Shown one piece after another: positions 1-8,098 of a stretch of 64,000 nucleotides of DNA. Position 1 is the stretch's first letter; every line of letters begins with the position of its first letter. The notes beneath the pieces are model-generated. The model ran no database searches and had not been told where the DNA came from. It saw nothing but the letters and a program-made list of their open reading frames with translations. This DNA is from Achromobacter kerstersii (GTDB lineage Bacteria > Pseudomonadota > Gammaproteobacteria > Burkholderiales > Burkholderiaceae_B), in NCBI RefSeq assembly GCF_902859595.1, contig NZ_CADIJQ010000011.1, positions 62,001 through 126,000 on the forward strand. Reading direction: 5' to 3'. A program made the position numbers and the translations under genes.

Positions 1-966
1 CACGGGTTCAAAGCGATTCAGATCCTTGAACACCATCGGGTGCAGCGGCTGCATCACAAACAGCGCGTTCACGTTGTGCTGGCGCAGCAGCGCCATCAGC
101 GCGGTCAATTCGCGCAGCTCGTCGCGCCCGGTCAGGGGCTGCGGCTGGTAGGCGGTCTTGCCGCCTTCGGGGATCGTGCGCAGGTACTTGTTGAAGAAGT
201 CATCGCGAACGGCATAGCGGTTGCCGGCCATCAGGCTCTGTTCCGCGCTTTGGGCCTCTTGGGCCAGCGCATCCCAGTCGACGACGCGCGCGGCGGCGGC
301 CGGGCCTTCCGGTTCCTGCACGGGGGCGGATGCGGCGTACGCGGGCGCCCATAGATCCACCAGGCGCTGGCGCAACACGTAGGCCTGTTCGGCCATCATC
401 GACCAGGCCACGCGGGCGTCGCCCTTGTCTTGCAGCCAGCGGGCGAGTTCCGCCCGGCCCTCGGGCTGCTTGAGCAGGCGCGGCAAGAGCGGGTTGGCGT
501 GTTCGTTGAATTCGTCCGCGCTCAGTCCCCCGTCGCCATCGAACCAGCCGGGCGACAGCATGATCACCACCCGGGACGCGGGCGACAGGTCATTGGCCAG
601 CGCGGCCAGCACAAACTGCATGCCCAGAGACTGGAAGCCCGAATGGCCATACGCCAGCACGGGCATCTGCAATTCGTCGGCCAGGTAGCGATACGGCACG
701 AAACGCAGGTCGTTGCTGGTCAGCTCGGACGACCCCAGGATCACCAGCCGGTCGCCCGTGCGCAGCGCCTGGCTCAGCCGCGACAGGTTGCGCGTCTGCT
801 CATTCAGGGTGTTGCCCAGGTTGGGGATGTAGATGCCGGGTGCGGCGGCGGGGACTGGCTCGGTCTTCAAGGCCAGCGGGTGCCAGGCGACCCAGCCGGC
901 AACGACGGCGGCGGACAGGGCCAGCGCCGCGGCCAGCGCGTGCTGCCGAAGAGTGCGTTTGAACAT
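1..966 (-). CDS. dltD: DltD-like D-alanyl transfer protein (3' end missing)
   Basis: The first 322 residues are visible; the C-terminus lies beyond the left edge. A membrane-anchor segment follows the start (about residues 8-30). Then come an ILGSSEL nucleophile motif and an LSPGWF motif, both typical of DltD, the membrane-anchored SGNH-like protein that helps move D-alanine from the carrier protein to extracytoplasmic acceptors. The enzyme is best known from Gram-positive teichoic acid D-alanylation; some Bordetella carry a related dra locus. The ATG at 964-966 is the only start ahead of the anchor. The partner genes (dltA, B, C) should lie to the left, outside the window. Family assignment is by motif recall. 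Confidence 0.8.
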   Translation of the reverse strand, partial: MFKRTLRQHALAAALALSAAVVAGWVAWHPLALKTEPVPAAAPGIYIPNLGNTLNEQTRNLSRLSQALRTGDRLVILGSSELTSNDLRFVPYRYLADELQMPVLAYGHSGFQSLGMQFVLAALANDLSPASRVVIMLSPGWFDGDGGLSADEFNEHANPLLPRLLKQPEGRAELARWLQDKGDARVAWSMMAEQAYVLRQRLVDLWAPAYAASAPVQEPEGPAAAARVVDWDALAQEAQSAEQSLMAGNRYAVRDDFFNKYLRTIPEGGKTAYQPQPLTGRDELRELTALMALLRQHNVNALFVMQPLHPMVFKDLNRFEPV

Positions 967-1228
967 GGGATGAGGCGGGCGCGCTGGAAATTCGAATTAG
1001 ATTGTTAGCGGATGTTATCCAGCGCGTATGACCGGAACAAGCGCGGCAAACCCCAAGCGGCGGCGATTCGCATTTTTGCCACAAGGCGAGGGCGCTTGAG
1101 CCGGCCGGGGCAGCGCTTCCTCCTGGGAAAGAATGCGATAGCATCGACATCGCGGCGCGCTTTAAGGATTTCCAGGATTGACCGCGCCGCGCTGTCTTCC
1201 CAAATCTCCTTACCGATATCAGCCGCCC

Positions 1229-1861
1229 ATGACCGCCATTCCCCGTATCGCCCGCCGCCATCCCGACGACCTGATCATCGGCCTGGTGTCCGTCTCTGAC
1301 CGCGCCTCGTCCGGCACCTACCAGGATCAGGGGCTGCCCGCGCTGCGCGAATGGCTGGGCTCGGCGCTCGCGTCGCCGTGGCAGGCGGTGGACCGGCTGA
1401 TTCCCGATGAACCGGCCCGCATTTCCGAAACGCTGATTGAACTGGTCGACATCTGCGGGTGCGACCTGGTGCTGACCACAGGCGGCACCGGGCCGGCTCG
1501 CCGCGACGTCACACCCGAGGCCACGCTGGCGGTCGGCACCAAGGAAATGCCGGGCTTTGGCGAACAGATGCGCCAGATCAGCCTGCGTTTTGTGCCCACG
1601 GCGATCTTGTCGCGCCAGGTCGCCGTCATCCGCGAAACGCCGTCGCATGCCGCGCTGATCGTGAACCTTCCTGGCCAGCCGAAGTCCATACGCGAGACCT
1701 TGGAAGGGCTGAAGGGCGACGACGGCGCCGTGCTCCTGCCTGGCATCTTCGCCGCCATTCCCTATTGCATCGACCTGATCGGCGGCCCCTACGCGGAAAC
1801 GCATGCCCAGGTCATCGACGCCTTCCGCCCCAAATCGGCCCGCCGCGCGCCCAAGGCCTGA
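1229..1861 (+). CDS. mog: Molybdopterin adenylyltransferase MogA
   Basis: A 210-residue protein of the MogA/MoaB fold, close to the usual ~195. It adenylates molybdopterin before molybdate insertion in molybdenum cofactor synthesis, in the cytosol. The family motif TTGGTGPARRDVTPEAT is present in the middle, with LPGQPKS near the C-terminus as in MogA. The frame stays open upstream to 1178, but the ATG at 1229 begins the conserved sequence, so it was chosen. No other cofactor genes lie nearby, and the 262 bp upstream (967-1228) show no gene. Confidence 0.9.
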   Translation: MTAIPRIARRHPDDLIIGLVSVSDRASSGTYQDQGLPALREWLGSALASPWQAVDRLIPDEPARISETLIELVDICGCDLVLTTGGTGPARRDVTPEATLAVGTKEMPGFGEQMRQISLRFVPTAILSRQVAVIRETPSHAALIVNLPGQPKSIRETLEGLKGDDGAVLLPGIFAAIPYCIDLIGGPYAETHAQVIDAFRPKSARRAPKA

Positions 1862-1940
1862 TTGACCGCTGCGTTATAGTTTTGGCCGTTTTTGTCCACC
1901 CCGCTTCCGTCCACCATTTTCTGCTTGAGAGTCTGACCGT

Positions 1941-2279
1941 ATGAAGGTTCGCATCGCCCTGTCCCTTACCGTCCTGGCTGCCTTGTCGGCCTGCGCCAAT
2001 GTCAAAGACGTGCGCCAGCGCGACCCGGTCTTCTATGGCGCCACCCAGCGCACGGCCGAGGACTACACGACCTGCGTGGCCTCCGCCTGGAAGAATATGG
2101 GCGTCAATTTCAAGCAGAACGCCGTGCGCAACGGCTTTGAACTGGTCCAGGAAGACAGCCTGGGCGTCGAAGCCGTGCTGACGACGACCACCTGGAAGGG
2201 CAAGACCGAAACGCGCCTGTCGACCCGCATCGCGCGCCGCGATCAAAGCATCATCGAACCGGCGAACCTGTGCCTGTAA
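1941..2279 (+). CDS. Small outer-membrane-type lipoprotein
   Basis: A 112-residue protein with a lipoprotein signal peptide: MKVR, a hydrophobic run, then the lipobox LSAC with Cys at about residue 18. The mature part is about 95 residues with two further cysteines (in TTCVAS and the C-terminal NLCL), which could form a disulfide. No characterised family is recognised. It lies 79 bp after mog and ends 8 bp before the start of the next gene, an M23 peptidase, so the two are probably co-transcribed. An envelope role is inferred only from the signal and the neighbour. Confidence 0.8.
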   Translation: MKVRIALSLTVLAALSACANVKDVRQRDPVFYGATQRTAEDYTTCVASAWKNMGVNFKQNAVRNGFELVQEDSLGVEAVLTTTTWKGKTETRLSTRIARRDQSIIEPANLCL

Positions 2280-2287
2280 GCGCCCCG

Positions 2288-3172
2288 ATGCCCGTAACCG
2301 TTGCATTCCAACGCCGCGACATCCTGCGCTTGGGTCTTGCCGCCGCCGCCCTCAGTCTGAGCCTGCCGGCTCGCGCTCAGGCGCAGCAGGGCTTCATCAC
2401 CCGCAAACTCAATGCGCCCGTGCCGGGCGGCGTTGCCGTGTTGCCGCTGGGTGACGCCGAGCGCGCGCCCGAAGTCACGTTCCTGGACCGCCGCGTGCTG
2501 GTCGTGCGCGAAGAGGGCAAGCAGTGGATCGCCATCATCGGCATTCCGCTCAGCGTGAAGCCTGGCGAACAGCAGGCGGTGGTGACGGATGCGCGCGGCC
2601 CGCGCAAGCTGCCGTTCAAGGTGGGCGCCAAGGAATACGTGGCGCAGCACATCACGCTGAAGAATCCGCGTCAGGTGGACCCCAATCCCGACGACATGAA
2701 GCGCATCGAACGCGAAATGGCCGAGCAAAGCGCGGCCAATCGGACGTATCGCGCGGGCGTTATGCCCAGCAACCTGTTGCTGGACCGCCCGGTGAACGGC
2801 GGGCGCCTGTCCAGCCCCTTCGGCTTGCGGCGCTTTTTCAACGGTCAGGAACGCAACCCGCATTCCGGGCTGGACTTCGCCGTGCCGGCGGGTACGCCGA
2901 TCAAGGCGCCTGCAGCGGGCATCGTGGTGCTGGTGGGGGATTATTTCTTCAACGGCAAGACGGTGTTCCTGGACCATGGCCAGGGCTTCGTCAGCATGTT
3001 CTGCCACATGTCGGCCATCGATGTGAAGGTGGGCGACGAGGTGCCGCGTGGCGGCGTGGTGGGCAAGGTGGGGGCGACGGGCCGGGCGACCGGGCCGCAT
3101 CTGCACTGGAATGTCAGCCTGAACGATGCGCGGGTGGACCCCGCCATTTTCATCGGGGCGTTCAAGCCCTGA
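2288..3172 (+). CDS. M23-family (LytM/NlpD-type) peptidase with Tat-like signal
   Basis: A 294-residue exported protein. An N-terminal RRDILRLGL stretch followed by a hydrophobic segment and Ala-rich cleavage region looks like a twin-arginine signal. The C-terminal half is a peptidase M23 domain with Zn-ligand motifs HSGLDFAVPAG and GPHLHWNVS, so it should cut peptidoglycan cross-bridges or act as an amidase activator in the periplasm. A GTG at 2270 would overlap the lipoprotein gene; the ATG at 2288 sits directly before the signal peptide and was preferred. The middle third (about residues 40-150) matches the N-terminal region common in Burkholderiales M23 proteins. Confidence 0.85.
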   Translation: MPVTVAFQRRDILRLGLAAAALSLSLPARAQAQQGFITRKLNAPVPGGVAVLPLGDAERAPEVTFLDRRVLVVREEGKQWIAIIGIPLSVKPGEQQAVVTDARGPRKLPFKVGAKEYVAQHITLKNPRQVDPNPDDMKRIEREMAEQSAANRTYRAGVMPSNLLLDRPVNGGRLSSPFGLRRFFNGQERNPHSGLDFAVPAGTPIKAPAAGIVVLVGDYFFNGKTVFLDHGQGFVSMFCHMSAIDVKVGDEVPRGGVVGKVGATGRATGPHLHWNVSLNDARVDPAIFIGAFKP

Positions 3173-3240
3173 TCGGGGGGGCTACGCTGGGCGGCGGCGG
3201 GGTCACTGCCGCCAAATCTGACCAAACTCGGCCCAACCTG

Positions 3241-3270
3241 GCCCAGCCCAGCCCAGCCCAGCCCAGCCCG
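3241..3270. repeat. Five-base tandem repeat, GCCCA x5 plus variant
   Basis: Five exact GCCCA units at 3241-3265 and a sixth GCCCG. It lies in the 110-bp gap between two converging genes, 68 bp past the M23 stop and 13 bp before the next stop codon. Non-coding on both strands. Confidence 0.9.
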
Positions 3271-3282
3271 GCCATGCGCGCG

Positions 3283-3570
3283 TCAGACCGTGGCGGTCTG
3301 TTGCGCTATCTTGTTCAGCACGAACTGGTGCATGCGCTCGGCATACTCCATCTGCTGGCGCACGTGGAGCTGCTCGGCTTCCTGGTCATCCAGGCAGTTG
3401 TCGTACTTGATCTTGGCTTCGGCGTAGGTCAGGCCGGTATTGCGCAGGCTGTTGATGAACGCCTCGCGCGACTGATTGAGCAGGCGCAGGCCTTCTTCCC
3501 CCTTCACGAACCTTCGTCGTGCCAGGGAAAGCTGGTCAGCAGCGGCTTGCAATTCTTGTTTGAGATCCAT
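3283..3570 (-). CDS. Conserved hypothetical helical protein
   Basis: A 95-residue, charged, cysteine-poor protein predicted to be almost all helix (Leu/Ala/Glu/Gln-rich, with heptad-like spacing around residues 3-35). No signal peptide or membrane segment. I do not recognise a family. It stands between converging M23 and upstream-lying infA, which is on the same strand 175 bp away; the gap contains a hairpin (3722-3735) that may separate them. Codon use resembles the neighbours, and the frame has a good ATG at 3568-3570, so it is probably real. Confidence 0.65.
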   Translation of the reverse strand: MDLKQELQAAADQLSLARRRFVKGEEGLRLLNQSREAFINSLRNTGLTYAEAKIKYDNCLDDQEAEQLHVRQQMEYAERMHQFVLNKIAQQTATV

Positions 3571-3721
3571 CTTGCTTCATGCGTATTCCGTCAGACATTG
3601 CGCCTGACTTGGGGGCCATTCTTTCACGAATGGACGTCCCACGCATTACGGCATGTCGCGGCTTGGGCTTAAGGCCAGTCTCGGCCCGAGGCCCGCGCGC
3701 AGCAGGGTCAGGGAGCCGGCC

Positions 3722-3735
3722 CAGGGCCGGCCCTG
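3722..3735 (-). terminator. Possible infA terminator hairpin
   Basis: A perfect 14-bp GC palindrome (CAGGGCC-GGCCCTG) just past the infA stop, within a larger set of GGCC repeats. There is no T-run, so a factor-dependent end or simple stabiliser is as likely. Confidence 0.35.
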
Positions 3736-3745
3736 AGGCCCTGGC

Positions 3746-4009
3746 TTAACGGCGGTATTGCTGGGGACGATGCGGCGCGGGAGCGCGTTCGTCTTTGTGG
3801 CGGAAGTTGATGCGGCCCTTGGTCAGGTCATAAGGCGACATTTCCAGGGTGACGCGGTCGCCCGCCAGGATGCGGATGCGGTGCTTGCGGATACGGCCGG
3901 AGGCGTAGGCGCCGACTTCGATGCCGTTGTCCAGTTTGACGCGGTAGCGGCTATCGGGCAGCACTTCGTCAACAATGCCATCCAATTCGATGAGTTCTTC
4001 TTTAGCCAT
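3746..4009 (-). CDS. infA: Translation initiation factor IF-1
   Basis: An 87-residue single S1/OB-fold protein. IF-1 binds the ribosomal A site and works with IF-2 and IF-3 during initiation. The start MAKEELIELDG and the core motif IRILAGDRVTLEMSPYDLTKGRI are diagnostic. It is slightly longer than the ~72-residue type found in ribosomal protein operons because of a basic tail (HRPQQYRR). It stands alone rather than in the spc operon, which in Betaproteobacteria often marks a second infA copy; whether another copy exists cannot be seen here. Confidence 0.93.
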   Translation of the reverse strand: MAKEELIELDGIVDEVLPDSRYRVKLDNGIEVGAYASGRIRKHRIRILAGDRVTLEMSPYDLTKGRINFRHKDERAPAPHRPQQYRR

Positions 4010-4531
4010 TCTCTACTCCTTGATCAATACGCGCAGCCAGGCCGGCGGCATGACGCGCCGCATGTAGCGGCAAGCGCGTTGGACACAGATAACCAGGTCC
4101 AGCGGTTTGAACGTAAAACGTTCGGGCAAGCGCGGGTAAGGGCCACGGCATCACAAGGGGATGTCTGATATGACGGATACTCGCGCAGCGTGGGCAATGT
4201 GCGCGCGGTGCGCGGCTTGGTCGCGGCACCGTGCAAGCGCACAGCGCCGGAAGAAGCGGGTTGGATCGTTTGCTGCAATGCCGGGCGGCGCGGGGGTCGT
4301 GCTGGGGTAACGCGGCGCAATTGGCAGAGGTGCGATTTGTTCCCAAATCCATTCCCAAACCGGGAACTGCCTGGGTATCTAGGGGATTGACCCGAAGGAG
4401 TACAGGTTGGGTACGCAGAGTGACCGAAGCCCGGTTTTTGCGGAAAAATCACGGACTGATGTTACAGCAAAGCGCAACGATTAGCCAGTTTTTATCTGTC
4501 GTTGCGCCGTGATAGTTGTTGCTGAACGACT
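4010..4531. other. 522-bp intergenic stretch without a supported gene
   Basis: Lies between infA (leading away to the left) and the SRPBCC gene that ends at 4532. The short frames present have no conserved look and poor starts. It must hold the infA promoter near its left end. A TTGACC hexamer occurs at about 4387, but no matching -10 could be fixed. No convincing RNA gene was found. Confidence 0.6.
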
Positions 4532-5071
4532 CTACGCCCCCGGGATGCGCGCCTGGTAGTCGGCTTCCCAGCCGCGATGCGCCGACCAGAAGGGGCCGGG
4601 ATCGCGCCCTGCCAAGCGGGCCGACAACACGCCCAGATGCGTGTGCCATCCGCCTGCCACGTCCACCATGTCGTTGCGCGAGTTCAGTTTGCGGTGCGTC
4701 AGCACCAGCAGCGTGCCTTCGCCTTGCGGCGTCAATTCAAACGTCACCTCGGACGGCACGCCCTGCGATCCACCCCATGTGAAGGCCAGCAGCCGGGGCG
4801 GCTCGCACCGGGTGATCACGCCATGGGTTGTGACGCCGTTCTCATACGGCGTGTAGGGCTCGGGCGTGGGTTCCTTTACCGATGACAGGTCCGCGTGCAC
4901 GAAGCGCAAGGTCACGCCGCCGCCCTCGCGCAGCTCCATGTCGCCAGTGGCCAGCCAGCGGCCCCGCTTGTCGGATTCGGTCAGAAATGCCCAGACGGTT
5001 TCCACGCTGGCGGGAAGCGTGCGGGTAAAGCGCAGGGACGTGGGGTCCAGGACGACGCCGTGTTCACTCAT
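4532..5071 (-). CDS. SRPBCC (AHSA1-like) ligand-binding domain protein
   Basis: A 179-residue START/Bet v1-like protein of the AHSA1 type (START-like folds bind small hydrophobic ligands). Visible family features are FTRTLPASVETVWAFLTE near the start, FVHAD, FTWGG and FELTPQGEGTLLVLTH. The ATG at 5069-5071 overlaps the stop of the ArsR gene by eight bases, so the two are translationally coupled. ArsR-SRPBCC pairs are frequent and are thought to form small self-controlled stress or ligand modules. The frame is open further upstream, but that part would lie inside the ArsR gene. Confidence 0.85.
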   Translation of the reverse strand: MSEHGVVLDPTSLRFTRTLPASVETVWAFLTESDKRGRWLATGDMELREGGGVTLRFVHADLSSVKEPTPEPYTPYENGVTTHGVITRCEPPRLLAFTWGGSQGVPSEVTFELTPQGEGTLLVLTHRKLNSRNDMVDVAGGWHTHLGVLSARLAGRDPGPFWSAHRGWEADYQARIPGA

Positions 5072-5435
5072 GTTGCTCTCCATGGGAAGTGGACGGGGCC
5101 ACGCCGGCGCTGGCGGCAATCGCCGATTCCAGCGCATCCAGCTTGCCCGCCCAGAACTGTTCATAGAAGCGCAGCCACTGCATGGCCTCGGCCATGGGTT
5201 CGGGATTCAGGCTGCACACGTGCGTGCGGCCATGGATGGTGCGCCGGATGAGACCGGCGCGTTCCAGGGCCTGCACATGTTTGGAGGCGCCAGCAAAACT
5301 CATGCGCAAGGGCGCGGCCAGCTCTCCGATGGTGTGATCCCCTTGCGCCAGGGTGCGCAGCATGTCGCGGCGCGTGGGGTCGGCCAGCGCGCGAAAGACG
5401 GCATCCAGAGCGGGGGAGGGAATAAGTTCAACCAT
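5064..5435 (-). CDS. ArsR/SmtB-family transcriptional repressor
   Basis: A 123-residue winged-helix regulator: PALDAVFRALADPTRRDMLRTL, then GELAAPLRMSFAGASKHVQALERAGLI as the recognition region. No cysteine pair of the metal-sensing type is seen in the recognition helix, so a non-metal signal is more likely. Start chosen at the ATG 5433-5435; a TTG twelve codons upstream has no support. The start codon lies inside an inverted repeat (5427-5444), with a second copy 40 bp upstream, suggesting autorepression of the ArsR-SRPBCC operon. Confidence 0.88.
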   Translation of the reverse strand: MVELIPSPALDAVFRALADPTRRDMLRTLAQGDHTIGELAAPLRMSFAGASKHVQALERAGLIRRTIHGRTHVCSLNPEPMAEAMQWLRFYEQFWAGKLDALESAIAASAGVAPSTSHGEQHE

Positions 5436-5444
5436 GCGGTTGAA
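5427..5444. promoter_or_regulatory. Operator-like inverted repeat over the ArsR start codon
   Basis: TTCAACC-ATGC-GGTTGAA, a perfect 7-bp inverted repeat with a 4-bp spacer that contains part of the ArsR start codon. Together with the copy at 5467-5484 it is the best candidate for autoregulation. Confidence 0.7.
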
Positions 5445-5466
5445 TATAAATCGGCCGCCGCAGTTC

Positions 5467-5484
5467 TTCAACCATCAGGTTGAG
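5467..5484. promoter_or_regulatory. Second operator-like inverted repeat upstream of ArsR
   Basis: TTCAACC-ATCA-GGTTGAG, with six of seven paired bases. Its centre is 40 bp from the first site, about four helical turns, so two repressor dimers could sit on the same DNA face. It starts directly after the end of the GFA gene. Confidence 0.7.
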
Positions 5485-5487
5485 AAT

Positions 5488-5919
5488 TTATGTAACGGCT
5501 TGCGCGACGGGTTCGTGCGCGTCTTCGATGGCGCCCGGGTGTTGCGGAAGGTTGTCCGTGATGTCGAACCACGGCGCCTTGCTGCCTACATGACAGTGCG
5601 CGGCAGGTTTGATGCCGGGATCATCGTCCAGGGCGCCCAATGGCAAACCATAGGTATCCGGAGTCTGGTCGAAGCGGCTGAGCAACGGCGTGCCGCAGGC
5701 TTCGCAAAAACCGCGGTAATTGCCCGGCGACGAGGCATACCAGGTGACGTGGTTTTCGCCCTTGGTCCATTTGAAGTCGGTGACTTGAACCGACGCTCGG
5801 CTGCGAAAGGCGGCGCCATGCGACTTGCGGCACATCACGCAATGGCAATTCAGGGCGTTGGTGAGAGGGCCGTCGATTTCATATTCAACGCGGCCGCACA
5901 GGCAAGAACCTTTGATCAT
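5488..5919 (-). CDS. GFA-family (CENP-V/GFA domain) zinc protein
   Basis: A 143-residue single-domain protein of the glutathione-dependent formaldehyde-activating family. The zinc-binding cysteines appear as CLCGRVEYEI, HCVMCRKSHGAAF and FCEACGTPLLSRF. Many members have no proven formaldehyde role, so the substrate is unknown. Start placed at ATG 5917-5919 (MIKGSCLC); the upstream open part lacks family sequence. It precedes the ArsR operon on the same strand, with the second operator in the gap. A second GFA protein is encoded at 28819-29274. Confidence 0.88.
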   Translation of the reverse strand: MIKGSCLCGRVEYEIDGPLTNALNCHCVMCRKSHGAAFRSRASVQVTDFKWTKGENHVTWYASSPGNYRGFCEACGTPLLSRFDQTPDTYGLPLGALDDDPGIKPAAHCHVGSKAPWFDITDNLPQHPGAIEDAHEPVAQAVT

Positions 5920-6060
5920 GATGACCGCCCGGCAAGTGGGGAAACAGTTCGAATATACCCGCGCCGTCAAACCGCTGCGACAGGCCGGTCGGCGCATTTA
6001 TGACGCAGGTCTTTCAATCGATTGCTGACCCCGTATTTTCTGTCAACGGATTCAATCTCC

Positions 6061-6078
6061 GGGTCATCGCGCTGTCAT
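6061..6078 (+). promoter_or_regulatory. Pho-box-like site upstream of phnC
   Basis: GGGTCAT-CGCG-CTGTCAT: two heptamers at 11-bp spacing, matching the PhoB consensus (CTGTCAT, N4, CTGTCAT) at 12 of 14 positions. An extra CTGTCAA heptamer lies at 6040-6046. It ends 48 bp before the phnC start. Confidence 0.6.
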
Positions 6079-6126
6079 GCGCCCAAAACAGAATGCCGCA
6101 ATGACCACATACAAGGGGATCAAGCG

Positions 6127-6969
6127 ATGACGTACGCCATCGAAGTACATGCCTTGAGCAAGACGTTCCATGCCGGCGCCAAAGCGCTGGACAACGTCAG
6201 CCTGCAAATCGCCGACGGCGAAATGGTGGCCTTACTGGGCGCATCGGGCTCGGGCAAATCCACCTTGCTGCGTCATCTGGCGGGCTTTGTCGCGGGTGAT
6301 GCGGGCCAGGGCAGCGTGACGGTCAATGGCCAGCTCATTCAACAGAATGGCCGCCTGAGCCGCAACGTGCGCCGTGCGCGCGCCAGCATCGGTTTCGTGT
6401 TCCAGCAATTCAATCTGGTGGGCCGCCTGCCGGTCATCACCAATGTGCTGACGGGCTTGTTGCCGCGTGTGCCGCTGTGGCGCAGCCTGACCCGCTGGTT
6501 TCTGCGCGCTGAAGTGCGCCAGGGGCTGGATGCGCTTGCGCAGGTTGGTATAGACGACTACGCATTTCAGCGCGCCTCCACCTTGTCGGGCGGCCAGCAG
6601 CAGCGCGCCGCGATTGCGCGCACGCTGGTGCAAAACGCCCGCGTGATCCTGGCGGACGAACCCATCGCGTCGCTGGACCCGGAATCGTCGCGCCGCGTGA
6701 TGGACACGCTGGCGCAGATCAACCGCAGCCGCAAGGTGGCCGTGGTGGTGTCGCTGCATCAGGTGGATGTGGCGCTGCGCTATTGCCCGCGCGTGGTCGC
6801 GCTGCGCCACGGCAAGGTCGTCTACGACGGCCGCGCCGCCGACCTGACGCCCGAGATGCTGCGCAACCTGTACGGATCGGAACTCAGCGAGCTGCTTCCC
6901 GAATACACGCAACAGGCGCCGGCCATGCCGGGCCTGGCGCCGTTGTCTCAGCTGGCGCAAGCCGCCTGA
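6127..6969 (+). CDS. phnC: Phosphonate ABC transporter, ATP-binding protein PhnC
   Basis: A 280-residue ABC ATPase that powers phosphonate uptake with PhnD and PhnE at the inner membrane. Walker A GASGSGKST lies at about residues 38-46, followed by the Q-loop FVFQQFNLVGRLPVI, signature LSGGQQQRAAIART and Walker B ILADEPIASLD. ATG 6127 has a close AAGGGGA ribosome site and starts the family sequence. The gene is preceded by a Pho-box-like site and followed by an unusual 12-bp repeat array that begins with its own stop codon. The lyase genes lie 4.7 kb downstream rather than adjacent. Confidence 0.95.
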   Translation: MTYAIEVHALSKTFHAGAKALDNVSLQIADGEMVALLGASGSGKSTLLRHLAGFVAGDAGQGSVTVNGQLIQQNGRLSRNVRRARASIGFVFQQFNLVGRLPVITNVLTGLLPRVPLWRSLTRWFLRAEVRQGLDALAQVGIDDYAFQRASTLSGGQQQRAAIARTLVQNARVILADEPIASLDPESSRRVMDTLAQINRSRKVAVVVSLHQVDVALRYCPRVVALRHGKVVYDGRAADLTPEMLRNLYGSELSELLPEYTQQAPAMPGLAPLSQLAQAA

Positions 6970-7041
6970 CGTGCGGCCTGACATGCCGCCTGACATGCAG
7001 TCTCACATGCCGCCTGACATGCAGCCTGCCACGCGGCCTGT
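6967..7041 (+). repeat. Stop-codon-anchored 12-bp tandem repeat after phnC
   Basis: Six 12-bp units (consensus CATGCCGCCTGA) occupy 6970-7041, immediately after the phnC end GCCGCCTGA. Because 12 is a multiple of three, several units repeat TGA in the phnC frame (6967, 6979, 6991, 7015). A 15-bp doublet (CCCCAGTCACTTT core) follows at 7063-7092, before the phnD ribosome site. Confidence 0.9.
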
Positions 7042-7114
7042 TCTGCCCCTCGGTCACCTCTACCCCAGTCACTTTCGCCCCAGTCACTTTTGGCCATTTC
7101 CCCCGGAGCCATCC

Positions 7115-8098
7115 ATGCTACGCAGAACCTTCGTCACCCTGATCGCCGCCGCCGCGTTGTCCACGCAGGCTTACGCGCAAGACGCCAAGACGTTGAACTT
7201 CGGCATCATCTCGACCGAGTCGTCGACCAACCTGAAGTCCGTCTGGCAGCCCGTCATTGATGACCTGAGCCGCGCCATTGGCGTGCCGGTCAAACCGTTC
7301 TTCGCGTCGGACTACGCCGGCATCATCGAAGGCATGCGTTTCAACAAGGTGCAGATGGGCTGGTTCGGCAACAAGTCGGCCATCGAAGCCGTGGACCGCG
7401 CCAAGGGCGAAGTGTTCGCCTCGGTCATCGACAAGGACGGCAACCCGGGCTACTGGTCGCTGTTGATCGTCAACAAGGACAGCAACCTGAAAACGCTGGA
7501 CGACGTATTGAAAAGCGGCGGCAAGCTGAGCTATGGCGCGGGCGATCCGAACTCCACGTCCGGCACCGCCGTGCCTGGCTACTACTTGTGGGCCGCCAAC
7601 AAGATCGAACCCAAGACCTTCTTCAAGACGGTGCGCGCCAGCAACCACGAAGCCAACCTGCTGTCCGTCATCAACAAGCAGGTAGACGTGGCGGTGAATA
7701 ACACCGAAGCGTTGGAGCGCTATCGCCTGAGCACCGGCAAAGACGCTAACGACAGCGTGCGCGTGCTGTGGAAGTCGCCGCTGATTCCGGCCGACCCCCT
7801 CGTCATGCGCAGCGACCTGCCGGCCGACCTGAAGGGCCGCATCCGTGACTTCTTCATCAACTACGGCAAGGGCAAGGACGCCGAGCGTGAAATGGCCAAC
7901 CTGAAGGCGCTGACCTACCAGGGCTTCCGCGCGTCCGACAACCAGCAACTGGTGCCGATCCGCCAGATCGAACTGGCGCGTGAAAAGGCCAAGGTCGAAG
8001 CGGACAGCACGCTGGGCCAAGCCGACAAGCAAAAGCAATTGGCGGACATCGATAGCAAGCTGGCCAGCCTGGGCCAGCCCGCCGTCGCCAAGCAGTAA
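7115..8098 (+). CDS. phnD: Phosphonate ABC transporter, periplasmic binding protein PhnD
   Basis: A 327-residue solute receptor with a signal peptide (MLRRTFVTLIAAAALS, cleavage near AYA-QD). The mature start KTLNFGIISTESSTNLKSVW and the internal MRFNKVQMGWFGNKSAIEA and GDPNSTSGTAVPGYYLW segments are typical PhnD. It should bind phosphonates (2-aminoethylphosphonate is the usual best ligand) and deliver them to PhnE. The frame is open upstream to 6971, but this would run through the 12-bp repeat and lacks a signal; ATG 7115 has a CCGGAG ribosome site. The C-terminal AVAKQ and its stop are the first unit of another 12-bp repeat. Confidence 0.95.
   Translation: MLRRTFVTLIAAAALSTQAYAQDAKTLNFGIISTESSTNLKSVWQPVIDDLSRAIGVPVKPFFASDYAGIIEGMRFNKVQMGWFGNKSAIEAVDRAKGEVFASVIDKDGNPGYWSLLIVNKDSNLKTLDDVLKSGGKLSYGAGDPNSTSGTAVPGYYLWAANKIEPKTFFKTVRASNHEANLLSVINKQVDVAVNNTEALERYRLSTGKDANDSVRVLWKSPLIPADPLVMRSDLPADLKGRIRDFFINYGKGKDAEREMANLKALTYQGFRASDNQQLVPIRQIELAREKAKVEADSTLGQADKQKQLADIDSKLASLGQPAVAKQ

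Noticed and set aside
4231..4512. Small plus-strand gene in the gap upstream of infA
   Set aside because: No ribosome site, Arg/Trp/Ser-rich random look and no conservation signal; treated as non-coding.
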